A stretch of DNA of 64,000 nucleotides from assembly GCF_014854695.1 (NCBI RefSeq), contig NZ_CP027557.1, forward strand, positions 3,410,001 to 3,474,000, read 5' to 3'. Shown in pieces: positions 52,648 through 62,070 of the stretch (position 1 is the first letter of the stretch; each line of letters opens with the position of its first letter). The stretch comes from Rhodococcus rhodochrous. GTDB taxonomy: Bacteria > Actinomycetota > Actinomycetes > Mycobacteriales > Mycobacteriaceae. The notes under the pieces were generated by a model that was not told the DNA's origin, did not search any database, and saw only the letters and a list, made by a program, of their open reading frames with translations. The position numbers were made by a program, and so were the translations under genes.

Positions 52648-52751
52648 TCGGCACTCCCCGGCACATCCCAGATCCCGCCGGGTCGAAGCATGCGTGCACG
52701 AGGTCAGCCCCCTCCTGCGCTCGTCGATCCGGTTCCAGCGAATATCAGGAG
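52633..52751 (+). promoter_or_regulatory. Attenuator RNA: two hairpins and an anti-Shine-Dalgarno
   Basis: Hairpin 1 pairs GCCGACT (52633-52639) with 52646-52652 and includes the last Cys codon and the stop of the leader ORF. Hairpin 2 pairs CCCGGC (52657-52662) with 52677-52682. CTCCTG (52712-52717) is complementary to CAGGAG (52746-52751), the sirA ribosome binding site. Ribosome position on the leader could select which forms. Confidence 0.68.
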
Positions 52752-52758
52752 ACCCTGT

Positions 52759-54474
52759 ATGTCGTCGACCACCGACGTCACGCCCGCCGACGAGTCGGCC
52801 ACTCCCGCCCGCCGCGCGCGTCCCGCCAAGCGTCGCGCCGAGGGCCAGTGGGCCCTCGGTTACCGGGAGCCGCTCAACGCCAACGAGCAGACGAAGAAGG
52901 ACGACAACCCGCTCAACGTCCGCAAGCGCATCGAGAACATCTACGCGCAAACCGGTTTCGACGGAATCGACAAGAGCGATCTGCGTGGCCGCTTCCGCTG
53001 GTGGGGTCTGTACACCCAGCGCGAGCAGGGCTACGACGGCACCTACACCGGTGACGAGAACATCGACCTGCTCGAGGCGAAGTACTTCATGATGCGGGTG
53101 CGCTGCGACGCCGGCGCCCTGAATCTCGCGCAGCTGCGGACGATCGCCGGTATCTCCACCGAGTTCGGTCGCGACACCGCCGACCTGTCCGACCGCGAGA
53201 ACGTCCAGTACCACTGGATCGAGGTCGAGAACGTCCCCGAGATCTGGCGTCGCCTCGAATCGGTCGGCCTGAAGACCACCGAGGCGTGCGGCGACTGCCC
53301 CCGCGTCGTGCTCGGTTCGCCGCTCGCCGGTGAGTCCCTCGACGAGATCATCGACGGCACCCCGGCGATCGACGAGATCGTGCGCCGCTACATCGGCAAC
53401 CCCGAGTACTCGAACCTGCCGCGCAAATTCAAGACCGCGATCTCCGGCCAGCAGGACGTCGTGCACGAGATCAACGACGTCGCCTTCATCGGCGTCGAGC
53501 ACCCCGAGCACGGCCCCGGCTTCGACCTGTGGGTCGGCGGCGGCCTGTCCACGAACCCGATGCTCGCGCAGCGGGTCGGCGCGTGGGTGCCGCTCGAGGA
53601 GGTCGCCGATGTGTGGGAAGGCGTCGTCGCGATCTTCCGCGACTACGGCTACCGCCGGCTGCGGTCCAAGGCACGCCTGAAGTTCCTCATCAAGGACTGG
53701 GGCATCGAGAAGTTCCGCGAGGTGCTCGAGACCGAGTACCTGAAGCGTCCGCTGATCGACGGCCCGGCCCCGGCCGCACCGGAGCGTCCGATCGATCACG
53801 TCGGTGTCCAGAAGCTGCGCAACGGCCTCAACGCCGTGGGTGTCGCGCCGATCGCCGGTCGTGTCTCGGGCACGATCCTGTCGAAGGTCGCCGACGCCGC
53901 CGAACGTGCGGGTTCGGACCGGATCCGGTTCACGCCGTACCAGAAGCTGATCGTGCTCGACGTGGCCGACGACAAGGTCGAGCAGCTCGTCACCGAGCTC
54001 GAGGCGCTGGGTCTGCCGGCCTCGCCGTCGCCGTGGCGCAAGAACCTCATGGCGTGCACGGGAATCGAGTTCTGCAAGCTGTCCTTCGTCGAGACGCGCA
54101 AGCGTTCGCAGGCCCTCGTGCCCGAGCTCGAGGAGCGTCTCGCCGACATCAACGCGCAGCTCGACGTCCCGGTGACGATCAACATCAACGGCTGCCCGAA
54201 CTCGTGCGCGCGCTCCCAGATCGCCGACATCGGCTTCAAGGGGCAGCTCGTCGACGACGGTGAGGGCAACCAGGTCGAGGGTTTCCAGGTGCACCTCGGC
54301 GGTGCGCTGGGCTTCGACGCGAAGTTCGGACGCAAGCTGCGCCAGCACAAGGTCACCAGCGCCGAGCTCGGCGACTACATCGAGCGGGTGGTGCGCACCT
54401 TCGTCAAGGAGCGCACGCCCGGCGAGCGCTTCGGCGAATGGGTCGTCCGCGCCGAGGAGGCAGACCTGCGATGA
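52759..54474 (+). CDS. sirA: Ferredoxin-dependent sulfite reductase
   Basis: The 571-residue siroheme enzyme reduces sulfite to sulfide. The four cysteines that bind the 4Fe-4S cluster and siroheme are Cys433 and Cys439 (CTGIEFC) and Cys479 and Cys483 (NGCPNSC). Tyr85 and Cys177 match the mycobacterial residues that form a covalent crosslink next to the siroheme and distinguish sulfite from nitrite reductase. The 92-residue spacing is the same as in M. tuberculosis SirA. ATG 52759 follows CAGGAG, the site that may be masked by the attenuator. The N-terminus is about 16 residues longer than in M. tuberculosis. Confidence 0.94.
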   Translation: MSSTTDVTPADESATPARRARPAKRRAEGQWALGYREPLNANEQTKKDDNPLNVRKRIENIYAQTGFDGIDKSDLRGRFRWWGLYTQREQGYDGTYTGDENIDLLEAKYFMMRVRCDAGALNLAQLRTIAGISTEFGRDTADLSDRENVQYHWIEVENVPEIWRRLESVGLKTTEACGDCPRVVLGSPLAGESLDEIIDGTPAIDEIVRRYIGNPEYSNLPRKFKTAISGQQDVVHEINDVAFIGVEHPEHGPGFDLWVGGGLSTNPMLAQRVGAWVPLEEVADVWEGVVAIFRDYGYRRLRSKARLKFLIKDWGIEKFREVLETEYLKRPLIDGPAPAAPERPIDHVGVQKLRNGLNAVGVAPIAGRVSGTILSKVADAAERAGSDRIRFTPYQKLIVLDVADDKVEQLVTELEALGLPASPSPWRKNLMACTGIEFCKLSFVETRKRSQALVPELEERLADINAQLDVPVTININGCPNSCARSQIADIGFKGQLVDDGEGNQVEGFQVHLGGALGFDAKFGRKLRQHKVTSAELGDYIERVVRTFVKERTPGERFGEWVVRAEEADLR

Positions 54475-54527
54475 CGGGCACTGCTGCAGCGGTCGACACG
54501 AAGACGGATCGGGAAGGGACGCGATGA
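54471..54527 (+). CDS. 18-codon coupling ORF between sirA and cysH
   Basis: ATG 54471 overlaps the sirA stop (ATGA) and the ORF's own stop 54525-54527 overlaps the cysH start (ATGA again). The product would be 18 residues (MTGTAAAVDTKTDREGTR), hydrophilic with no recognisable feature. It carries the cysH Shine-Dalgarno (GGGAAGGGA) near its end. Its likely role is to keep ribosomes moving from sirA to cysH, rather than to make a functional peptide. It could also be a chance ORF, though both junctions are exact. Confidence 0.55.
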   Translation: MTGTAAAVDTKTDREGTR

Positions 54528-55252
54528 CGATCGATACGAACATCGACGAGCTCCGGAGTATTGCCGCGCAGGGGGCGGCAGAACTCGAGGGTGCGTCGGC
54601 GCAGGAACTCCTGCGGTGGACGGACGAGACCTTCGGTACCCCCACCACCGACGGTGGACGTAGCGGGTACATCGTCGCGTCCAACATGCAGGACGGTGTC
54701 CTGGTCCATCTGGCCGCGCAGCAGCGCCCCGGCGTGGACGTGCTGTTCCTCGACACCGGCTACCACTTCGCCGAGACGCTCGGCACGCGCGATGCGGTGG
54801 AGCAGGTGTACGGCGTGAACATCGTCGACGCCCGGGCGCAGCAGTCCGTCGCGGAGCAGGACGCCCTGCTCGGCAAGGATCTGTTCGCTCGCGACCCGAA
54901 CGAGTGCTGCCGTCTGCGCAAGGTGGTGCCGCTGAAGGAGAGCCTGAAGGGCTACCGCGCCTGGGTGACCGGCATCCGCCGTGTCGAGGCGCCCACCCGC
55001 GCGAACGCACCGCTGATCTCGTTCGACGACGCGTTCGGACTGGTGAAGATCAATCCGATCGCGGCATGGTCCGACGAGGACATGCAGAACTACATCGACG
55101 AACACGGGATCCTCGTCAATCCCCTCGTCGACGAGGGCTACCCGTCCATCGGGTGCGCCCCGTGCACCACCAAACCACTTCCCGGAGCCGATCCGCGCAG
55201 CGGGCGCTGGGCCGGCCGAGCCAAGACCGAATGCGGGTTGCACGCCTCATGA
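54524..55252 (+). CDS. cysH: Adenylyl-sulfate (APS) reductase
   Basis: The 242-residue protein has a PP-loop-like fold with LFLDTGYHFAET and the two cysteine pairs that bind a 4Fe-4S cluster: NECCRLRK and GCAPC. This marks an APS rather than a PAPS reductase. The catalytic cysteine lies in the C-terminal ECGLH. It reduces APS to sulfite with thioredoxin. ATG 54524 overlaps the small coupling ORF. It ends by overlapping cysD by 4 bp. Confidence 0.95.
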   Translation: MTIDTNIDELRSIAAQGAAELEGASAQELLRWTDETFGTPTTDGGRSGYIVASNMQDGVLVHLAAQQRPGVDVLFLDTGYHFAETLGTRDAVEQVYGVNIVDARAQQSVAEQDALLGKDLFARDPNECCRLRKVVPLKESLKGYRAWVTGIRRVEAPTRANAPLISFDDAFGLVKINPIAAWSDEDMQNYIDEHGILVNPLVDEGYPSIGCAPCTTKPLPGADPRSGRWAGRAKTECGLHAS

Positions 55253-56193
55253 CACTCACCGATACGAATCCCACCGAGACCCGGACGCTGCTGGACGGCA
55301 ACCGGTTCGACACCCTCGACGCCCTCGAGTCGGAAGCGATCCACGTCTTCCGCGAGGTCGCGGGCGAGTTCGAGCGCCCCGTCATCCTGTTCTCGGGAGG
55401 CAAGGACTCCACCGTCCTGCTGCACCTCGCGATCAAGGCGTTCTGGCCCGCGCCGCTGCCCTTCGCGCTGTTGCACGTCGACACCGGCCACAACCTCCCC
55501 GAGGTCCTCGAGTTCCGCGACCACGTCGTCGAGAAGTACAACCTGCGACTGCACGTCGCGAGCGTCGAGGACTACCTCGCCGACGGCCGGCTCACCGAGC
55601 GTCCCGACGGCATCCGCAACCCGCTGCAGACCGTGCCGCTGCTCGACGCGATCTCGGAGAACCGGTTCGACGCCGTCTTCGGCGGCGGCCGCCGCGACGA
55701 GGAGCGTTCGCGCGCCAAGGAGCGGATCTTCTCGCTGCGCAACGCATTCGGCCAGTGGGATCCGAAGCGTCAGCGTCCGGAGCTGTGGAATCTGTACAAC
55801 GGGAAGCACGCACCGGGTGAGCACGTGCGGGTCTTCCCGCTGAGCAACTTCACCGAGCTCGACATCTGGCGCTACATCGCCCGCGAGAACGTCGAACTGG
55901 CGAGCATCTACTACGCGCACGAGCGTCCCGTCTACCGCCGCGACGGCATGTGGATGACCCCGGGTGTCTGGGGTGGTCCGGCCGAAGGCGAAGAGCTTGA
56001 GACGCGTTCGGTGCGCTACCGCACCGTCGGCGACGGATCGACCACCGGCGCGATCCTGTCCGAGGCCTCCACGAACGAGGAAATCCTCGCCGAGGTCGCG
56101 GCATCACGACTGACCGAGCGCGGCGCCACCCGCGGCGACGACCGGGTTTCCGAAGCGGCGATGGAAGACCGCAAGCGAGAGGGCTATTTCTGA
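55249..56193 (+). CDS. cysD: Sulfate adenylyltransferase subunit 2
   Basis: The 314-residue protein is the ATP-pyrophosphatase-type catalytic subunit of ATP sulfurylase. It has the PP loop FSGGKDSTVLLHL (near residue 50), HVDTGHNLPEVLEFRD, and FGGGRRDEERSRAKER. It forms APS from sulfate and ATP together with the GTPase CysN. The start ATG 55249 overlaps the cysH stop. The C-terminal end DRKREGYF is typical of CysD. Confidence 0.96.
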   Translation: MTLTDTNPTETRTLLDGNRFDTLDALESEAIHVFREVAGEFERPVILFSGGKDSTVLLHLAIKAFWPAPLPFALLHVDTGHNLPEVLEFRDHVVEKYNLRLHVASVEDYLADGRLTERPDGIRNPLQTVPLLDAISENRFDAVFGGGRRDEERSRAKERIFSLRNAFGQWDPKRQRPELWNLYNGKHAPGEHVRVFPLSNFTELDIWRYIARENVELASIYYAHERPVYRRDGMWMTPGVWGGPAEGEELETRSVRYRTVGDGSTTGAILSEASTNEEILAEVAASRLTERGATRGDDRVSEAAMEDRKREGYF

Positions 56194-56195
56194 TC

Positions 56196-57530
56196 ATGAG
56201 CGACCTTCACGAGCGGAGCGTGCAGAGCGACACGCAGCTGCTGCGCCTCGCCACCGCCGGTTCGGTCGACGACGGCAAGTCCACCCTGGTGGGCCGGCTG
56301 CTCTACGACACCAAGTCCGTGCTCGCCGACCAGATCGACGCCGTCACCCGCGCGTCGGTCGACCGCGGCCTCGACACCCCCGACCTGTCGCTGCTCGTCG
56401 ACGGCCTGCGCGCCGAGCGTGAGCAGGGCATCACCATCGACGTGGCCTACCGCTACTTCGCGACGCCGAAGCGCAGCTTCGTCCTGGCCGACACGCCGGG
56501 TCACGTCCAGTACACCCGCAACACGGTGTCGGGTGCGTCCACCGCACAGCTCGTCGTCCTGCTGGTCGACGCGCGCAAGGGTGTCGTCTCGCAGACCCGT
56601 AAGCACGCCGCCGTGCTGGCCCTGCTCGGTGTGCCGAAGCTCGTCCTCGCGGTCAACAAGATCGACCTCGTCGAGGATCCGGCCTCGGTGTTCGCGCAGA
56701 TCTCCGCCGAGTTCGGCGAACTGACGAGCTCGCTCGGCTGGGCCCCCGAGGACGTGCAGGAGATCCCGGTCTCCGCGCTGCACGGCGACAACGTGGCGGT
56801 GCGCAGCGAGAACACCCCCTACTACGACGGCCCGACCCTCATCGAGTACCTCGAGTCGGTCCCCGTCGACGCCGACGTGCACGGCCGGCACGAGACCGGT
56901 CTGCGCTTCCCGGTGCAGTACGTGATCCGTCCCCGCACCGCCGAGTTCCCCGACTACCGCGGCTACGCCGGTCAGGTCGCGGCAGGCTCCGTGCGCCCCG
57001 GCGACGAGGTCGTCGTGCTGCCGTCCGGTGTCCGCACCACCGTCGAGCGCATCGACAGTGCCGACGGCGCATTCGATGTCGCGCACGCCGGCCGGTCGGT
57101 GACCCTGGTGCTCGCCGACGACGTCGACGTCTCCCGCGGCGACATCATCGCCACCCCGGAGGCGGCACCCGAGCCGCTGTCGGAGTTCGAGGCCACCGTG
57201 TGCTGGCTCGCCGAGAAGCCGCTGCGTCCCGGCGCCCGGCTGCTGCTCAAGCACGGCACCCGCACCACGCAGGCCATCGTCGGCACGATCGACGAGCGGT
57301 TCGACGAGCAGAACCTCTCCTCCGTCCCGAGCCCGGACAGCATCGAGCTCAACGAGATCGCGCGCATCACGGTGCGTGTGGCCGAGCCGATCGCCGCGGA
57401 CGACTACCGCGTCAACCGCCGTAGCGGCAGCTTCCTGCTCATCGATCCGGCCGGGGGCAACACCCTGGCTGCGGGTCTCGTGGGCGACGGACTCGCCGAC
57501 ATCGAGCTCGGGGACCGCGTCCCGGCATGA
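56196..57530 (+). CDS. cysN: Sulfate adenylyltransferase subunit 1 (GTPase)
   Basis: The 444-residue protein has elongation-factor-like GTPase motifs (GSVDDGKSTLVGRLL, DTPGHVQY, NKIDLV). It uses GTP hydrolysis to drive APS formation with CysD. Unlike the mycobacterial CysNC fusion, it has no APS-kinase (CysC) domain at the C-terminus, which ends IELGDRVPA. PAPS synthesis would therefore need a separate gene outside this window. ATG 56196 lies 2 bp after cysD. The stop overlaps the next gene by 4 bp. Confidence 0.95.
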   Translation: MSDLHERSVQSDTQLLRLATAGSVDDGKSTLVGRLLYDTKSVLADQIDAVTRASVDRGLDTPDLSLLVDGLRAEREQGITIDVAYRYFATPKRSFVLADTPGHVQYTRNTVSGASTAQLVVLLVDARKGVVSQTRKHAAVLALLGVPKLVLAVNKIDLVEDPASVFAQISAEFGELTSSLGWAPEDVQEIPVSALHGDNVAVRSENTPYYDGPTLIEYLESVPVDADVHGRHETGLRFPVQYVIRPRTAEFPDYRGYAGQVAAGSVRPGDEVVVLPSGVRTTVERIDSADGAFDVAHAGRSVTLVLADDVDVSRGDIIATPEAAPEPLSEFEATVCWLAEKPLRPGARLLLKHGTRTTQAIVGTIDERFDEQNLSSVPSPDSIELNEIARITVRVAEPIAADDYRVNRRSGSFLLIDPAGGNTLAAGLVGDGLADIELGDRVPA

Positions 57531-58270
57531 TGCCGCTCGTCGCCGTCGCGCACGGCAGCCGCGACCCGCGTTCGGCGCGGGCCGTGGCTGCCGCGCTCGA
57601 CACCGTCCGGGCCGAGAACCCCGGTCTGGACGTGCGACTCGCGTTCCTGGACCTGAACACCCCCTCGGTCGGGCAGGTCCTCGACGCGCTCGCCGCGGAC
57701 GGGCATCGGCAGGTCGCGGTGGTGCCACTGCTGCTCGGCAGCGCCTTCCACGCGCGGGTCGATCTGCCGGCCCTGTTGCACGAGGCGCAGCAACGTCATC
57801 CGTTGCTCGAGGTGCTGTGCTCGCCGATCCTCGGCGACGATGATCTCCTCGTCGACGCGGCTCGCGACCTGATCACGGCCACGGGGGTGTCGGTCGATGA
57901 TCCGTCCGTCGGTGTCGCGGTGTGCGCGGTGGGATCGCGGCGCCCCGAAGCGAACCGGGCGACAGAACTCGTCGTGCCCCGCATCCTCGCCGGGACGGCG
58001 TGGACGCAGGCCGCGGCGTGCTTCGCCACCACCGGCCCGTCGGTCGGAACGACCCTCGCCGATCTCACCTCCCGCGGCGCACGCACCGTCGTGCTGACGC
58101 CGTGGATCCTCGCCCCCGGACTGCTGTGGGACCGCGCCTGCGCCGAGGCCGAGAGTCTCGGGCACGTGCGGGTCGCGGAGACCCTCACCCGGCACGATGC
58201 CGTCGCGCGGGTGATCACCCAGCGCTACACCGAGGCCGTGCACCGCCGGCGCGGACTGCGCGTCGCCTGA
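57527..58270 (+). CDS. Sirohydrochlorin chelatase-type protein (CbiX/SirB)
   Basis: The 247-residue protein has two CbiX-like halves, each starting like AVAHGSRDPRSA (metal-binding His in the first) and containing VVPLLLGSAFHAR. The family inserts iron or cobalt into sirohydrochlorin. In this operon an iron chelatase that supplies siroheme to SirA is the most likely role. The same kind of gene follows cysH in mycobacteria. It starts ATG 57527, overlapping the cysN stop. The second-half histidine is not evident, which is usual for the long form. Confidence 0.88.
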   Translation: MMPLVAVAHGSRDPRSARAVAAALDTVRAENPGLDVRLAFLDLNTPSVGQVLDALAADGHRQVAVVPLLLGSAFHARVDLPALLHEAQQRHPLLEVLCSPILGDDDLLVDAARDLITATGVSVDDPSVGVAVCAVGSRRPEANRATELVVPRILAGTAWTQAAACFATTGPSVGTTLADLTSRGARTVVLTPWILAPGLLWDRACAEAESLGHVRVAETLTRHDAVARVITQRYTEAVHRRRGLRVA

Positions 58271-58375
58271 GTCGCGTCCGACTCTCCGCCCGAGTTCACG
58301 CACGATTCGCATTCCTCCGCTACAACGGAGTCACAGTCGTCGTTCGACGACATCGGTGATCCGGGAGGACCTCGC

Positions 58376-59266
58376 GTGCAGAACGAACTCCGTCGCTACA
58401 TCGACCGGCTCCGCACGGAGGGCTATTCGGTGCGCGACGACCACGGTGAGGACCCCGATCTGATCGACATCGAGGGCCGGGCCGTCGACACCTGGCGGGA
58501 GAACTATCCGTACGACACCCGGATGGACCGCGCCACCTACGAGGTCGAGAAGTACCTCCTGCAGATCGAACTGCTGAAGTTCCAGTCGTGGGCCAAGGAC
58601 AACGGGTCCAAGCACATCATCGTGTTCGAAGGTCGCGACGCCGCCGGCAAGGGCGGCACCATCAAGCGGTTCCAGGAGTACATCAACGTCCGGCACGCCC
58701 GGACCGTCGCGCTCAACAAGCCGTCCGACCGCGAGCAGGGCCAGTGGTACATGCAGCGCTACATCCAGCACTTCCCCACCGCCGGTGAGCTCGTGCTGTT
58801 CGACCGCTCCTGGTACAACCGTGCCGGGGTCGAACGCGTCATGGGGTTCTGCAGCGACGACGAGTACGAACGCTTCATCACTCAGATCCCGATGTTCGAG
58901 CAGCTCATCGTCGACGCCGGGATCTCGCTGACCAAATTCTGGTTCTCGGTCACGCAGAACGAACAGCGCACGCGGTTCGCGATTCGCCAGCTCGACCCCG
59001 TCCGCCGCTGGAAGCTGTCGGAGATGGACCTCGAATCGCTCGACAAGTGGGACCAGTACACCGAGGCGAAGGAAGAGATGTTCCGTCGCACCGACACCGA
59101 TCACGCCCCGTGGACGACGATCAAGTCGAACGACAAGAAGCGGGCCCGGATCAACGCGATGCGGTTCTTCCTGAACCAGTTCGAGTACGACGACAAGGAC
59201 CGTCAGATCGTCTTCCCGGCCGACCCGAAGATCGTCCAGCGCGGCAAGGACGCCGTCGGCGACTAA
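58376..59266 (+). CDS. ppk2: Polyphosphate kinase 2
   Basis: The 296-residue protein has the PPK2 motifs: Walker A GRDAAGKGGTIKRF, the lid region KPSDREQGQWYMQRYIQHFP and Walker B ELVLFDRSWYNRAGVERVMG. Class I PPK2 enzymes make GTP or ATP from polyphosphate and nucleoside diphosphate. GTG 58376 follows GGGAGG. The gene is about 105 bp after the sulfur operon and probably has its own promoter. Confidence 0.93.
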   Translation: MQNELRRYIDRLRTEGYSVRDDHGEDPDLIDIEGRAVDTWRENYPYDTRMDRATYEVEKYLLQIELLKFQSWAKDNGSKHIIVFEGRDAAGKGGTIKRFQEYINVRHARTVALNKPSDREQGQWYMQRYIQHFPTAGELVLFDRSWYNRAGVERVMGFCSDDEYERFITQIPMFEQLIVDAGISLTKFWFSVTQNEQRTRFAIRQLDPVRRWKLSEMDLESLDKWDQYTEAKEEMFRRTDTDHAPWTTIKSNDKKRARINAMRFFLNQFEYDDKDRQIVFPADPKIVQRGKDAVGD

Positions 59267-59361
59267 CTGCCGGGAGGTCGTGCTCCGGCGTGCCGAGGCG
59301 CGCAGGGCTGGCGCGCAGACTGTGATCCGTACCACACTGGACGGTGACGCGAGGAGGCAGC

Positions 59362-60234
59362 ATGGGCACAGCCAATGTCGGTCACGGAATCGTCGTCGGC
59401 ATCGACGGATCGGACAGCGCACTCGATGCGGCCCGGTGGGCCGCGTGCGTCGCCCGACGTCTCGGCGAACCGATCGACCTGGTGCACGTTCATCCCCCCA
59501 CCTCCGACAACGGGACCGACCCGTCGGAGGCCGTTCTCACCGCCGCGGAAGCAGCCGTTCGTGGCGCAGTCGACCGGGTGGAGGTCCGGCGGTCCACCCC
59601 GTCGGGCAAGCCGGATCGCGTGCTCACCGACCTGTCGCGCGAGGCACGGATGATCGTCCTCGGTCACACCACCACCACCGAATGGCAGTCGATGGTGCGG
59701 CGCTCCGACGTCGTGTCGGTCGCCAACCACGCCGAATGCCCGGTGGTGACGTGGCGCAGCCGCGAGGGATTCCAGCCACCCGACGGCCGTCCGGTCGTCG
59801 TCGGCGTGGACGGCACCGAGGTCAGTGCGGAGGCCGTCGAGCACGCGTTCGCGACCGCAGCGGCGCTCGAGGCACCGCTCGTCGCGATCCACACGTGGAC
59901 AGAGCAGTCCACGCTCACCTACGGCGAGGGATCACGGTTCACGGACTGGACTGCCTACGTCGAGCACCGGAGGGAGGAGATGAAGTCGCATACCTCCGGG
60001 CACACCGAGCGGTTCCCCGACGTCGAGGTCTCCTACCGGGTCGAGCGGGGCAAGCCCGACATCGTCCTGCTCGAGGAATCCAAGAGCGCCCAGCTCGTGG
60101 TGGTGGGCAGCCACGGCCGGAGTCCGCTGGCCGCTGCGGTGGTCGGCTCGAGCAGCCAGGGACTCATCCACCACAGTTGCTGTCCGGTCATGATCTGCCG
60201 GGCCCACCACCGGTCGGAGACCGAGGCCCACTGA
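59362..60234 (+). CDS. Tandem universal stress protein
   Basis: The 290-residue protein has two Usp domains. The first starts GIVVGIDGSDSALDAARWA, and its ATP-binding glycine motif is degenerate. The second starts VVVGVDGTEVSAEAVEHAF and ends with VVVGSHGRSPLAAAVVGSSS, the intact ATP-binding G-2x-G-9x-GS pattern. This is the usual double-domain form in actinobacteria, where such genes are often induced by hypoxia or starvation. ATG 59362 follows GAGGAGG. It converges on cysA. Confidence 0.9.
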   Translation: MGTANVGHGIVVGIDGSDSALDAARWAACVARRLGEPIDLVHVHPPTSDNGTDPSEAVLTAAEAAVRGAVDRVEVRRSTPSGKPDRVLTDLSREARMIVLGHTTTTEWQSMVRRSDVVSVANHAECPVVTWRSREGFQPPDGRPVVVGVDGTEVSAEAVEHAFATAAALEAPLVAIHTWTEQSTLTYGEGSRFTDWTAYVEHRREEMKSHTSGHTERFPDVEVSYRVERGKPDIVLLEESKSAQLVVVGSHGRSPLAAAVVGSSSQGLIHHSCCPVMICRAHHRSETEAH

Positions 60235-60258
60235 GCCGACCCGCGTGACCCTCGAGTC

Positions 60259-60294
60259 CCCCGCTCGGTTACTGCGCGGCGGTACCGAGCGGGG
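60259..60294. terminator. Terminator at the end of cysA
   Basis: A perfect 11-bp stem (60259-60269 with 60284-60294) overlaps the cysA stop codon region (60269-60271) and its last codons. It lies between the converging usp and cysA genes and can serve both. Confidence 0.75.
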
Positions 60295-61267
60295 CGGTCT
60301 CCGACGCGGCGGGAGCGTGCGCGTAGACCGTGTCGCCCGCGACGAGACCCAGGTCGTGGGCTTCGCCGCGGGTGATCTGCGTCGTGAACTGCTCACCGGT
60401 CGCGTCGTTGCGTAGTTCGACACGGACCTCGAAGCCCAGCCGGACCACACGCTCGACGGTCGCCCGCGTGACACCGACCGAACCGCCGGAGGTGTCGGAG
60501 AGCGCGGGTCGCCGGGCGAGCCGGATGTCGTGCGGCCGCACCAGCACGCCGTTGAGCTTGGACACCGTCCCGAGGAACGACATCACGAAGCTGTTCGCCG
60601 GGCGATCGTAGAGTTCCTCCGGCGTTCCGACCTGTTCGATGCGTCCGGCGTTCATCACCGCGATGCGGTCGGCGACGTCGAGCGCCTCTTCCTGGTCGTG
60701 CGTGACGAGCACGGTGGTCACGTGCACCTCGTCGTGCAGGCGGCGCAGCCAGGTCCGCAGGTCGGCGCGGACCTTCGCGTCCAGGGCGCCGAACGGTTCG
60801 TCGAGCAGCAGCACCTGCGGGTCGACGGCGAGGGCACGGGCGAGGGCCATGCGCTGACGCTGGCCGCCGGACAACTGCGCCGGATAGCGTCGCTGGAACC
60901 CCCCGAGCCCGACGATCTCGAGCAGGTCGTCGACCCGCTTCGTGATCTCGTCCTTGGGTCGCTTGCGGATCTTGAGTCCGAAGGCGACGTTCTCGCGCAC
61001 CGTCATGTGCTTGAACGCGGCATAGTGCTGGAACACGAAACCGATGTCGCGCTTCTGCGGGGTGACGCCGGTGACGTCCTTGCCGGCGATGTGGACGGTG
61101 CCCGCGTCGAGGGTCTCGAGGCCGGCGATCGAACGCAGCAGTGTCGACTTCCCCGAACCGGACGGTCCGAGCAGGGCGGTGAGCGAGCCGGACGGGATGT
61201 CGATGCCGACGTCGTCGAGTGCGGCGAAGTCTCCGTAGTTCTTGCGCGCCCCGGTGACGGTGATCAT
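60269..61267 (-). CDS. cysA: Sulfate/thiosulfate ABC transporter ATPase
   Basis: The 332-residue ATPase has Walker [10 protein letters not shown], the signature [15 protein letters not shown], Walker [13 protein letters not shown] and the H-loop [13 protein letters not shown]-terminal regulatory TOBE-like region follows. It powers sulfate import through CysT and CysW. ATG 61267 overlaps the cysW stop by 4 bp. It is the last gene of subI-cysTWA. Confidence 0.95.
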   Translation of the reverse strand: MITVTGARKNYGDFAALDDVGIDIPSGSLTALLGPSGSGKSTLLRSIAGLETLDAGTVHIAGKDVTGVTPQKRDIGFVFQHYAAFKHMTVRENVAFGLKIRKRPKDEITKRVDDLLEIVGLGGFQRRYPAQLSGGQRQRMALARALAVDPQVLLLDEPFGALDAKVRADLRTWLRRLHDEVHVTTVLVTHDQEEALDVADRIAVMNAGRIEQVGTPEELYDRPANSFVMSFLGTVSKLNGVLVRPHDIRLARRPALSDTSGGSVGVTRATVERVVRLGFEVRVELRNDATGEQFTTQITRGEAHDLGLVAGDTVYAHAPAASETAPLGTAAQ

Positions 61268-62070
61268 TCGGTGCTCCTCTTCCGGTCGAGCAGGGTCATC
61301 AGCAGCAGGACGATCACCGCGATGGCCATGAGCAGGGTCGCGGCGCTGTAGGCGCCGAAGGTGTTGTGGTCGTCGATGTACCGGGCGTGCACGAGCAACG
61401 TCAGGGTCTGGGAGACGCCGGGGAAGCCGGACGAGACCATGATGACGGCGCCGAACTCGCCGAGGGCCCGGGCGACGGTGAGGACGATGCCGTAGGTCAG
61501 GCCCCAGCGGATCGCCGGCAGCGTGATCCGCCAGAAGGTCTGCCAGGTGTTCGCACCGAGGGTCGCGGCGGCCTGCTCCTGCTCCTCCCCGATCTCGCGC
61601 AGCACCGGTTCGACCTCGCGCACGACGAACGGCAGCGTCACGAAGATCGTCGCGAGCACCATGCCCGGCAGCCCGAAGATCACCTTGAAGCCGAGATCCT
61701 CGACGGCACCGAACCAGCCGTTGGCGCCCCACAGCATGATCAGGGCGACACCCACGACGATGGGCGAGACCGCGAAGGGCAGGTCGACGACGGCCTGCAG
61801 CAGTCCTCTCCCCGGGAATCTGCCGCGGACGAGGGCCAGCGCGACGACGATGCCGAAGATCACGTTCACGGGAACGACGATCGCGACGATCAGCAGCGAC
61901 AGGTTCAGCGCCGAGATCGCGGCGGGAGTGCTGATCGACTCGGCGAACGCCACGATGCCGTTCTCGAAGGTGCGGTAGAGGATCACCCCGATCGGGACGA
62001 GCAGCAGCACGAACAGATAGGCGAGCGCGACGAAGCGCAGCGACAGTCGGGATGCGACGGACGGTTTCAC
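61264..62070 (-). CDS. cysW: Sulfate ABC transporter permease CysW
   Basis: The 268-residue membrane protein has six hydrophobic segments and the cytoplasmic coupling motif [21 protein letters not shown], which contacts CysA. The sequence [18 protein letters not shown] is typical of CysW. GTG 62070 overlaps the cysT stop by 4 bp. With CysT it forms the transmembrane channel. Confidence 0.95.
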   Translation of the reverse strand: MKPSVASRLSLRFVALAYLFVLLLVPIGVILYRTFENGIVAFAESISTPAAISALNLSLLIVAIVVPVNVIFGIVVALALVRGRFPGRGLLQAVVDLPFAVSPIVVGVALIMLWGANGWFGAVEDLGFKVIFGLPGMVLATIFVTLPFVVREVEPVLREIGEEQEQAAATLGANTWQTFWRITLPAIRWGLTYGIVLTVARALGEFGAVIMVSSGFPGVSQTLTLLVHARYIDDHNTFGAYSAATLLMAIAVIVLLLMTLLDRKRSTE

